Shown here piece after piece: positions 1-4,961 of a stretch of 60,037 nt of DNA (position 1 is the first letter of the stretch; every line of letters starts with the position of its first letter). The stretch spans positions 1 through 60,037 of IMG/VR virus record IMGVR_UViG_3300025652_000072. The stretch is one strand, 5' to 3'. The translations under genes and the position numbers were made by a program. Below the pieces are notes generated by a model. It worked only from the letters and a program-made list of their open reading frames with translations. It was not told where the DNA came from and did not search any database. This stretch comes from a virus.

Positions 1-105
1 TGGGTCACTGTTTGGGCCACCAAGCAGGTTGTCATGGTGGTTGTCAGTGTATGGTGCTAACCCTGCGTCAGTAATAAACTTATCAAAAAGTGGTTGTTGT
101 GTCAT
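1..105 (-). CDS. Partial copy of the hypothetical gene at 59654..60010 (N-terminal 35 codons)
   Basis: This stretch encodes the first 35 residues (MTQQPLFDKF...) of the 118-residue protein whose full reading frame lies at the other end of the window. It runs off the left edge because of the terminal repeat and is not a separate gene. Its ATG at 103-105 follows the hairpin leader at 110-126. Confidence 0.9.
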   Translation of the reverse strand, partial: MTQQPLFDKFITDAGLAPYTDNHHDNLLGGPNSDP

Positions 106-109
106 TTGT

Positions 110-126
110 AAACCCTTTCTCGGTTT
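110..126 (-). promoter_or_regulatory. Hairpin leader with Shine-Dalgarno in the loop (copy 1)
   Basis: Minus-strand AAACCGAGAAAGGGTTT, four bases before the ATG at 105. The arms AAACC and GGTTT are perfectly complementary and the loop GAGAAAG carries the ribosome-binding sequence. The same 17-mer precedes the gene starting at 608, and a variant precedes the gene starting at 58616. Confidence 0.6.
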
Positions 127-141
127 AATTGGTACTACATA

Positions 142-176
142 AATGGTAGCCCAAGCCGTAGTCAAGGGCTACCATT
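142..176 (-). terminator. Intergenic hairpin, possible terminator
   Basis: AATGGTAGCCC (142-152) pairs perfectly with GGGCTACCATT (166-176) around a 13-nt loop, just after the stop of the gene at 198-608 on the minus strand. The following tract is only weakly U-rich, so it may be an attenuator or a processing/stability hairpin rather than a full terminator. Confidence 0.5.
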
Positions 177-197
177 ATTACCTCTTTTGTGTTCGGG

Positions 198-608
198 TTA
201 TTGGGGCAACGGTACGACAAACATTTCTTGTCCTTCTTGGCTTGGTGTTTCGTGTAGCACTAATCTACACATTTTCTGCCCTAGCCCTGCATGATAAGTG
301 ATTACTTTATTAGTCACATTATGGTGCATCAAAGCCCCTGTAAGTTTCACCTTGTTGCGTGGGGTAGTTTCAACCCAGTCGTGCAGTTTTGGGCAGTCGT
401 TGGTTTCAGGGTCGTACAAGGCAAAAATCACATCGCCATGCCCTGAGCATAAATCAAGTAATTGTCTTTTAATAAACGTTTTTGTATCGGGGTCATTGCA
501 TGAAGCACGATTGGCAATTTGGGTAAGGCTTTTGAACTCCCACCCATATGTGGCTACTTGAAACGTAGAGGGGGGCAGGTTGCAGAAGTGAAAAAACTTG
601 TGTGTCAT
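198..608 (-). CDS. Hypothetical protein, 136 aa
   Basis: I do not recognise this protein. It is a soluble-looking 136-residue product without signal peptide or membrane segment, with scattered Cys and His residues (C9, a CSGHGD motif near residue 54). The start is clear: ATG follows the AAACCGAGAAAGGGTTT leader at 612-628. It sits at the distal end of the leftward early operon and is bracketed by hairpins at 142-176 and 648-674, so it is probably expressed as its own small unit. A role in early host takeover would fit the position but is only a guess. Confidence 0.7.
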   Translation of the reverse strand: MTHKFFHFCNLPPSTFQVATYGWEFKSLTQIANRASCNDPDTKTFIKRQLLDLCSGHGDVIFALYDPETNDCPKLHDWVETTPRNKVKLTGALMHHNVTNKVITYHAGLGQKMCRLVLHETPSQEGQEMFVVPLPQ

Positions 609-611
609 GGT

Positions 612-628
612 AAACCCTTTCTCGGTTT
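612..628 (-). promoter_or_regulatory. Hairpin leader with Shine-Dalgarno in the loop (copy 2)
   Basis: Identical 17-mer to the one at 110-126, four bases before the ATG at 608. The sequence further upstream is also shared between the two copies (TAGTAC followed by AANTAAACC), so the whole unit from the preceding hairpin to the start codon looks duplicated. Confidence 0.6.
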
Positions 629-647
629 AGTTAGTACTATATAAATA

Positions 648-674
648 ATAGCCCCTAACAATGTCAGGGGCTAT
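648..674 (-). terminator. Intergenic hairpin after gene 687..1184
   Basis: ATAGCCCCT (648-656) pairs with AGGGGCTAT (666-674) around a 9-nt loop. It lies directly after the stop of the minus-strand gene at 687 and is followed on that strand by TATTTAT, a weak U tract. It resembles the hairpin at 142-176 in position and layout. Confidence 0.5.
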
Positions 675-686
675 ATTTAATTAGTC

Positions 687-1184
687 TTACTTGTTCACAA
701 TTAATTTAACGTATGGCGTCCCCCAATACTTACTGCTAGGAGAGTAACCGCCATTTAACAGGGCGAGCAGAACGTTGGGTTTTTTGCGTGAATGCCCGAG
801 CTTAGCACATTGGTTAAGGATAAACCCTAACCGTTTGTCACCATTTATGCCTGTTAAAAACGAAGATTGAATGAAGTGCCGTACACCTCCTTTTTTACCA
901 CCCCATCCAAAGGGTACATCTTCAGGGCTTGGTACAAGGCATTGTATTTCAACGTTGTTTTCGTTGCCACCTGCTTCGGTTCTCACAAAATTGGTAATAT
1001 CATCGTAAGTAAGTTCTTCGCCGTTAAGTAATAACTCAGCAGGAAAGCCAGAAAGTTTGATCTTAGTTGGTTTTTTCTTGGCAACGGCTTTTACTATTTT
1101 TTTAGAGGATGCCTTAGTAGTTTTAGCGGCATCTTTTTTCAAGAAATCTAAAGTTTCCTTATTAATTTGTACTACTTTTGTCAT
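687..1184 (-). CDS. Conserved hypothetical protein, paralog of 56546..57037
   Basis: A 165-residue protein of unknown function. Its C-terminal half is clearly related to the product at 56546..57037: both carry a KPxVLLALLNGG motif followed by a tryptophan, GxPxVxLxV and a basic tail, and both have a GGNxNNVxI motif in the middle. The N-terminal 40 residues are Lys-rich and differ between the two. I place the start at the ATG at 1184 because AGAAAGG lies eight bases upstream; a GTG three codons earlier overlaps that ribosome-binding site. The basic, Trp-containing composition would suit nucleic-acid binding, but no known domain is visible. Confidence 0.75.
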   Translation of the reverse strand: MTKVVQINKETLDFLKKDAAKTTKASSKKIVKAVAKKKPTKIKLSGFPAELLLNGEELTYDDITNFVRTEAGGNENNVEIQCLVPSPEDVPFGWGGKKGGVRHFIQSSFLTGINGDKRLGFILNQCAKLGHSRKKPNVLLALLNGGYSPSSKYWGTPYVKLIVNK

Positions 1185-1244
1185 AATATCCACCTTTCTA
1201 TGTGGGTTACAATTAAGTTATAGGTACAGTATATAAGTTGACTT

Positions 1245-1565
1245 TTAAGTACGCAACCCTTGTTTTATCCTAATTGTTCGCGCTTCTTGAATATCCTTTA
1301 ACAGTTTAGTCAACACCGCACCTTTCTTGTACTTCTTTCTTGCGAGTCTTTTTAATGCTTCGCGTGTTGTGTAGTTTGGAGGTAACCCATTATGAATCCA
1401 GTTATTTACAGTGACAGGACTTACCTTTGGTATTTCAATTAAATCGGCTACTGCTTTCACACCACCGAGTCTCCTGACGATTGAAAGTGCCATTGGTTGT
1501 CCAATTTCAACTGCTTTTTCTCCGTTCCTTATTAGTTCTTCTTTTAATTCTTTTGTGGTTAACAT
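1245..1565 (-). CDS. Putative HTH transcriptional regulator (Cro/YdaS-like)
   Basis: A 106-residue basic protein. The segment from about residue 33 to 60 (GGVKAVADLI ... VSPVTVNNWI) has the layout of a helix-turn-helix of the Cro/YdaS type, with the second helix containing TVNNWI. The C-terminus is rich in Lys and Arg. The gene has its own unit: a strong terminator lies upstream at 1595-1635 and a GA-rich leader (1566-1594) precedes the ATG. That leader is repeated in the intergenic region at 57.25-57.65 kb, so the regulator may share control with, or act on, that region. Domain assignment is by pattern only; target sites are unknown. Confidence 0.6.
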   Translation of the reverse strand: MLTTKELKEELIRNGEKAVEIGQPMALSIVRRLGGVKAVADLIEIPKVSPVTVNNWIHNGLPPNYTTREALKRLARKKYKKGAVLTKLLKDIQEARTIRIKQGLRT

Positions 1566-1591
1566 CTACGCGCTCTCTCTCGTCGTAATCT
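1562..1591 (-). repeat. GA-rich leader repeat covering the HTH gene start
   Basis: This 30-nt segment, including the HTH gene's ATG, matches 57251-57280 at 28 of 30 positions. On the minus strand its core is AGATTACGACGAGAGA, which supplies the ribosome-binding site. Further core copies lie at 57557, 57575 and 57629. Confidence 0.75.
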
Positions 1592-1594
1592 CAT

Positions 1595-1635
1595 AAAAAA
1601 GCCCCCGACAAGGGAAAAGGAAAACTTGTCGGGGG
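1595..1635 (-). terminator. Strong rho-independent terminator
   Basis: Minus strand: CCCCCGACAAG pairs with CTTGTCGGGGG around a 12-nt loop, followed at once by six U. It closes the early transcript coming from 17.75 kb, after the gene at 1686, and separates it from the HTH regulator. Confidence 0.9.
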
Positions 1636-1685
1636 AGTTCCAGGGAGTGGTAGACTAAGGATGAGGTTAGCCTTACCACACATTA

Positions 1686-1874
1686 TCATTGATAAATAAC
1701 CATGCCAAGCACAATGATACTAAAAATCAAAATGCAACAAACAGTGAACTGCCAAAAATATGAAAGTTCTGTGAATTGATCTTTTAAATGTATAAACATA
1801 TTTTTTATCGTTTTCATATCAGGGGGATGCTCCTTTACTTTAAATTTAATGAGGTAAACCCATAACATCCCCAT
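1686..1874 (-). CDS. Small membrane protein, 62 aa
   Basis: Unknown 62-residue protein with one hydrophobic segment near the C-terminus (about residues 42-60, FTVCCILIFSIIVLGMVI). The ATG at 1874 lies four bases after the stop of the upstream gene. An internal ATG at 1817 follows AAAGGAG but with wide spacing, giving a 43-residue form. Together with the SleB-type hydrolase at 2427 and the membrane protein at 3303, it may belong to an early cell-envelope or lysis cluster. Confidence 0.6.
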   Translation of the reverse strand: MGMLWVYLIKFKVKEHPPDMKTIKNMFIHLKDQFTELSYFWQFTVCCILIFSIIVLGMVIYQ

Positions 1875-1877
1875 ACA

Positions 1878-2123
1878 TTACCGTTTTTTCTGCAATGTCG
1901 CAATGAACTGTTGTTTTTGATTAATCATTTTATCTAACCTGTCCCTTGCCTGTGGGACATGTAAACAGATAGTAGCTAGAGCAAAAGATAAAACACCTAG
2001 TTTGTGACTTTCAGTATACTCTACAGGCTGACCTAGGTTTTGTCTCTTTTCTAAATCATGTTCAGTTTCGGCTAAGTGTAAAAGATCATTTACACTTGCC
2101 CTGACGTTTGCGTAGTTTACCAT
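1878..2123 (-). CDS. Hypothetical protein, 81 aa
   Basis: Unrecognised, mostly helical 81-residue protein. Its ATG overlaps the end of the upstream gene (CCATGGTAA), which points to translational coupling. The C-terminus ends in a basic KKR tail. No motif gives a function. Confidence 0.65.
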   Translation of the reverse strand: MVNYANVRASVNDLLHLAETEHDLEKRQNLGQPVEYTESHKLGVLSFALATICLHVPQARDRLDKMINQKQQFIATLQKKR

Positions 2124-2422
2124 GGATTGTAACCCCTTAACCTTTCCTCAAGTTCTTTTACACGCTTTTCCAGTTTTAATATGAGTCGCGTATTAAACTG
2201 TATATGTTGCGCTTGGGCCTCTACAAATTCCTTTATGTTAAAGTCGTTAAGGCTAGTGTCAGCAGGTACAGTGCTGGAATTATACTTGTTATCACTAAGT
2301 AAGTTACCATTTCTTTCCTCCAATTCTTTTTTGTTTTCCGCTACTTGTTCTTTAAAAACGGCATGAGCTTTTGTTACTCTTAGCTCTTCTTTTTTACGTT
2401 TCATCCACTCCTCGGTCTGCAT
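2117..2422 (-). CDS. Coiled-coil hypothetical protein, 101 aa
   Basis: A charged protein with two heptad-like regions: residues 5-40 (rich in Lys/Glu) and about 75-96 (LILKLEKRVKELEERL). It is probably an oligomeric soluble factor. AGAAAGG lies eight bases before the ATG at 2422. It is coupled to the downstream gene at 2123 by overlap. Function unknown. Confidence 0.65.
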   Translation of the reverse strand: MQTEEWMKRKKEELRVTKAHAVFKEQVAENKKELEERNGNLLSDNKYNSSTVPADTSLNDFNIKEFVEAQAQHIQFNTRLILKLEKRVKELEERLRGYNPW

Positions 2423-2426
2423 ACAC

Positions 2427-2840
2427 TTACCTTTCTACATAAAAAATGTGTTTGTTGATTTTAACGGTTGGCTTCATTTTTGTAGCCCATTGTGGGTAGA
2501 CATATACAGCATGATAGAACAATGCTCCTTTGCTGTAATCTGGTTTACCCATTACGAGTTCTCTCGCAAGAAATACTGCTTTCCTAAACGACGCATCGTT
2601 TTTAGGTTCATCACTTTTGCCATCACAGTAAAAGCTAAACTGACATTTGTGTTTTACTGGATAGGCTTGGTTCCATTTGTGTGTAGGCCCCTGAGTAATA
2701 ACACTACACACATCGTTAGGGAACCGTGGATCTTTGGCCCTGTTGAGTATAACATTGCCAACGGCTATCTGCCCATCTACAGGTTCGCCCCTTGCTTCAA
2801 AATAAATAGCTATTGCTAGACAAGTAATTGTTTCTAACAT
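2427..2840 (-). CDS. Cell-wall hydrolase, SleB/CwlJ (Hydrolase_2) family
   Basis: A 137-residue enzyme matching the Hydrolase_2 family of peptidoglycan lytic enzymes. The hallmark EARGE motif (residues 16-20), the following GQIAVGNVILNR and the CQFSFYCDG segment are all present; the Glu of EARGE is the expected catalytic residue. The length equals an isolated catalytic domain, with no wall-binding part and no signal peptide, so it would need a holin to reach the wall. GAGGAG precedes the ATG. It lies in the early operon, far from the holin/endolysin pair at 50.4-51.3 kb, which makes two separate wall-degrading enzymes in this genome. Confidence 0.85.
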   Translation of the reverse strand: MLETITCLAIAIYFEARGEPVDGQIAVGNVILNRAKDPRFPNDVCSVITQGPTHKWNQAYPVKHKCQFSFYCDGKSDEPKNDASFRKAVFLARELVMGKPDYSKGALFYHAVYVYPQWATKMKPTVKINKHIFYVER

Positions 2841-2842
2841 TA

Positions 2843-2998
2843 CTACTTCTCCTCTTTACGCCTCCACTGGTTACCCTGCTTTTCCCACGCGTGAGGTCTA
2901 AGCAATGCTTCAAAGGGTATACCTTCCTCTGTACCCATATCATCAAGGAGCGTGTCATAAATATCACGCTCGAGTGTTTTACTATCTTTTTTTACCAT
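2843..2998 (-). CDS. Small hypothetical protein, 51 aa
   Basis: A short reading frame (MVKKDSKTLE ... KQGNQWRRKEEK) that exactly fills the space between its neighbours. Its ATG overlaps the stop of the gene at 2992 (ATGGTAA) and its stop is two bases before the SleB-type gene's ATG. The product is highly charged and soluble. It has no recognised domain; tight overlaps on both sides are the main evidence that it is real. Confidence 0.65.
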   Translation of the reverse strand: MVKKDSKTLERDIYDTLLDDMGTEEGIPFEALLRPHAWEKQGNQWRRKEEK

Positions 2999-3219
2999 GC
3001 TCCGTCTCCGTTAAATATGCCGTACTTTTCAACATCATCATCGGTAGGCACATCAGTTTCTCTGCGGGTTAGCTCTTCAGCATAATCTTTAGCAATGCGT
3101 TCATTCATTTCTGCTTTGTTATGCCCTAATGCGCTGAAATATGTTCTGCGAGCATTGCAATAGCACTGGAACAACTTGGCGTTGTCGTGGTGCTTGTATT
3201 CTCTGGGAATAATAATCAT
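2992..3219 (-). CDS. Hypothetical protein, 75 aa
   Basis: Unrecognised 75-residue protein with a CYCNARRTYFSALG segment and an acidic C-terminal half. It is the first gene after a good promoter (3256-3282) and is followed by overlapping small genes. AGAAAGAGG lies upstream of the ATG at normal spacing. Function unknown. Confidence 0.65.
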   Translation of the reverse strand: MIIIPREYKHHDNAKLFQCYCNARRTYFSALGHNKAEMNERIAKDYAEELTRRETDVPTDDDVEKYGIFNGDGAW

Positions 3220-3255
3220 GTGAAATACCTCTTTCTACAGGTTATGTTGTTACTA

Positions 3256-3282
3256 ATTATATTGTACATATAAAAAAGTCAA
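3256..3282 (-). promoter_or_regulatory. Sigma70-type promoter
   Basis: Minus strand: TTGACT (3277-3282) and TATAAT (3256-3261) separated by 15 bases, about 40 bases before the ATG at 3219. Both hexamers are near consensus; the spacing is two bases short of optimal. It would supply an internal start in the early operon for the small-gene/SleB cluster. Confidence 0.6.
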
Positions 3283-3302
3283 TGTTAAGTAAAAAGTATT
3301 CG

Positions 3303-3482
3303 CTACTTATCGCGATCTTTATCACGCATTGTATTGAAAAGAGTAAACAATGTTTCAACTTTTTTAGTGAGATGTTCTACATCTATTTTAGTTTTGATGA
3401 TCGCATAAACAATACCAGAAAGAATCGCAAAAATTGCGATCCCAGTATTAATTAAATCAAATACATCAAACTCACTGCCCAT
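3303..3482 (-). CDS. Small membrane protein with C-terminal coiled coil, 59 aa
   Basis: A 59-residue frame with one membrane segment near the N-terminus (about residues 12-30, TGIAIFAILSGIVYAII), then a charged heptad-like helix and a very basic tail (RDKDRDK). Its ATG overlaps the TGA of the upstream gene. A single membrane anchor plus a cytoplasmic helix, near a wall hydrolase, would suit a holin or other lysis accessory, but similar small proteins have many roles. A related layout with the membrane segment at the other end is found at 45402-45560. Confidence 0.65.
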   Translation of the reverse strand: MGSEFDVFDLINTGIAIFAILSGIVYAIIKTKIDVEHLTKKVETLFTLFNTMRDKDRDK

Positions 3483-3756
3483 CAGGAATAATCCAATGTG
3501 TTGACGTTAAGTACCCACAACTAGAGCATCCTACTGTACGTTTATCATCGTTTACTAGAAAAAACTTATTGCTTTCACATAGAGAGCATACGAGCACATC
3601 TACCTCTGTTTCTAAAAACGTACCTTTTTCTTGCTTTTTTTGTTTAAACGTAGCTTCTGCATATTTTTCTGCGTCACTAATGGTTTGTTTTGACGTAAAT
3701 GGTATGACATTGTTACCTACAGTGTCATGAACGGTGGGGTTTCCCTTTTTTTCCAT
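3472..3756 (-). CDS. Small zinc-ribbon-like protein, 94 aa
   Basis: The C-terminal half carries two CxxC pairs (CSLC ... CSSC, about 24 residues apart), the usual layout of a zinc ribbon, with the sequence GCSSCGYLTSTHW at the second knuckle. The ATG at 3756 is preferred over one two codons upstream because AAGG lies eight bases before it. The 5' end overlaps the upstream gene by about 40 bases in another frame. Probable nucleic-acid- or protein-binding factor; no specific function. Confidence 0.7.
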   Translation of the reverse strand: MEKKGNPTVHDTVGNNVIPFTSKQTISDAEKYAEATFKQKKQEKGTFLETEVDVLVCSLCESNKFFLVNDDKRTVGCSSCGYLTSTHWIIPDGQ

Positions 3757-4199
3757 GAACATATCCTTGCTTTTTCGTTTATGTAATAATCGTGATAAGC
3801 CTGTATAGGATCACTACATTTGTACTCATCTGGCATCGCTTGCGGATGTTTTGTTACGCCCCTTGCTTTCAGCAATATAGGGGGACACCGTAAAATGGCA
3901 AGAACTGTTTCGCAAGCATGGACTTTTTCATACCTGTAAGTATACTCCTTGCACAACGCAATGCCTAACCTCCATAGCCAAATGTAGTTTTCTACTGTTT
4001 GTCCTGCCCATAACGTACATGGGTGTTTTGGATGTACAGGCAGGTAAGGCCCTTCGTTTTCATAACGCCAATGCACAGTAGATAACATTTGTGTGGTTTC
4101 TAGTGGCATCTTTACAACGTGCTTGTCACAATGGTACTTAGCACATTGGGTAACGTTATAATCCAGTAAAAAAATATTAATGTTACGGCCTTTCGTCAA
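3717..4199 (-). CDS. Conserved phage protein with CDKHVVKM motif
   Basis: The sequence pattern (NIFLLDYN ... CDKHVVKMPLETTQML ... HPCTLWA ... NYIWLW ... EYTYRYEKVH) belongs to a family I associate with marine phages, mostly annotated as hypothetical; some features recall pyrimidine-dimer glycosylases, but I would not assign that. The conserved Cys/His and Trp residues suggest an enzyme. There is no ATG near the N-terminus. The listed start is a TTG (4199) without a good ribosome-binding site; an ATT at 4181 lies seven bases after AAAGG and would start the protein as (M)NIFLLDYN, as I recall for its relatives. Confidence 0.7.
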   Translation of the reverse strand: MTKGRNINIFLLDYNVTQCAKYHCDKHVVKMPLETTQMLSTVHWRYENEGPYLPVHPKHPCTLWAGQTVENYIWLWRLGIALCKEYTYRYEKVHACETVLAILRCPPILLKARGVTKHPQAMPDEYKCSDPIQAYHDYYINEKARICSWKKRETPPFMTL

Positions 4200-4347
4200 G
4201 ATGTTCGTGTTCGTTTACTAAATACGCAATAACTTGAGTAAAACTAGGTTTAAACCCAAAGCTAACTTCAAGGTGTTGTTGTAGACGTTGTAACTGTTCA
4301 TACAGTTCAAAACTAACGCCCACGTTTTTGTTTCTTGGCTTTGCCAT
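4183..4347 (-). CDS. Putative ribbon-helix-helix DNA-binding protein, 54 aa
   Basis: A 54-residue frame starting ATG with AGAAAGG eight bases upstream. The sequence NKNVGVSFELYEQLQRLQQH followed by PSFTQVIAYLVNE has the beta-strand/helix/helix layout of Arc/CopG-type repressors. It overlaps the start of the next gene by 17 bases. It probably regulates transcription of phage or host genes. The fold call rests on pattern only. Confidence 0.65.
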   Translation of the reverse strand: MAKPRNKNVGVSFELYEQLQRLQQHLEVSFGFKPSFTQVIAYLVNEHEHLDERP

Positions 4348-4415
4348 AGTAAATCCTTTCTAGGTTGTATTGTTTACTATGGTAAATATACCCTACAAAA
4401 CATAAAGGACCATGT

Positions 4416-4961
4416 TTATTTACTCAAATTATGTAAGCGTATTATCATTTTTAATGCTCTGCTTACTTGTTTCTCGTGAGGGTACTTTTCCTTTAAATAC
4501 CGTATACCTCTATTCATTACATCTTCAGCAGATTTGTTGCCCTGAGTAATCAATTCATAACAATGTAGCACGAGTTCTAATTTATCTGCGGCATCACATG
4601 CTTTTGCCTCTTCTACTGTGATCGGTATAAACAGTTCACCAATACCGATAGAACTTTCAAAATCATTTTCTATACGTTTAAGTAGAGAGTGTACTTCTGA
4701 GTAATTCCATTTAGTTGTAGCAGGTAGATCACCTACCGCTATTTCAGCTACATCATGATACATCATATGTAACAGGCAGTTTTTACTAGCTTCAGGCCAA
4801 AGGGTATGGAGTATCACCATTGCTCGCCAAGTATGAGCAGCTACGTTTTGTCCATTAGTTAACTCTGGTCTTGTATGGTATCGGGTTACATGCCCACCTC
4901 TAATTTTTGCATACAGGTGTTTCAGGTTGGCGTTTTTGTGTGTTTTTCTTCTTTTTTCCAT
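4416..4961 (-). CDS. HD-domain deoxynucleotidase (YfbR-like)
   Basis: A 181-residue HD-domain phosphohydrolase. The metal-binding signature is complete: His in AAHTWR, the HD pair in MMYHDVAEIAVGDLP, and a later Asp in CDAADKLEL. The HDxAExxxGDLPxxxK segment is typical of YfbR-type 5'-deoxynucleotidases, which remove phosphate from dNMPs. I chose ATG 4961 because GGAG lies five bases upstream; an earlier in-frame ATG has no such site. It overlaps the 3' end of the polymerase gene by 40 bases. In a phage with a thymidine-modification locus, it may deplete canonical dNMPs, as in other modified-base phages (inference). Confidence 0.8.
   Translation of the reverse strand: MEKRRKTHKNANLKHLYAKIRGGHVTRYHTRPELTNGQNVAAHTWRAMVILHTLWPEASKNCLLHMMYHDVAEIAVGDLPATTKWNYSEVHSLLKRIENDFESSIGIGELFIPITVEEAKACDAADKLELVLHCYELITQGNKSAEDVMNRGIRYLKEKYPHEKQVSRALKMIIRLHNLSK

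Larger units (their letters stand above)
1..126. repeat. Left copy of 126-bp terminal direct repeat
   Basis: Bases 1-126 are identical to 59906-60031. The identity stops at base 127, and the last six bases of the window (60032-60037) do not match 127-132. Either the contig is circular with an assembly overlap, or the virion DNA has a short direct terminal repeat. The break falls exactly at the end of a 17-nt leader motif that occurs elsewhere in the genome, so the last six bases may come from another leader copy or a strain variant. Confidence 0.95.

Noticed and set aside
3717-4199. T4 endonuclease V-like pyrimidine-dimer glycosylase
   Set aside because: Weak resemblance around the DKH motif only; the length and remaining motifs do not match well enough for a functional name.
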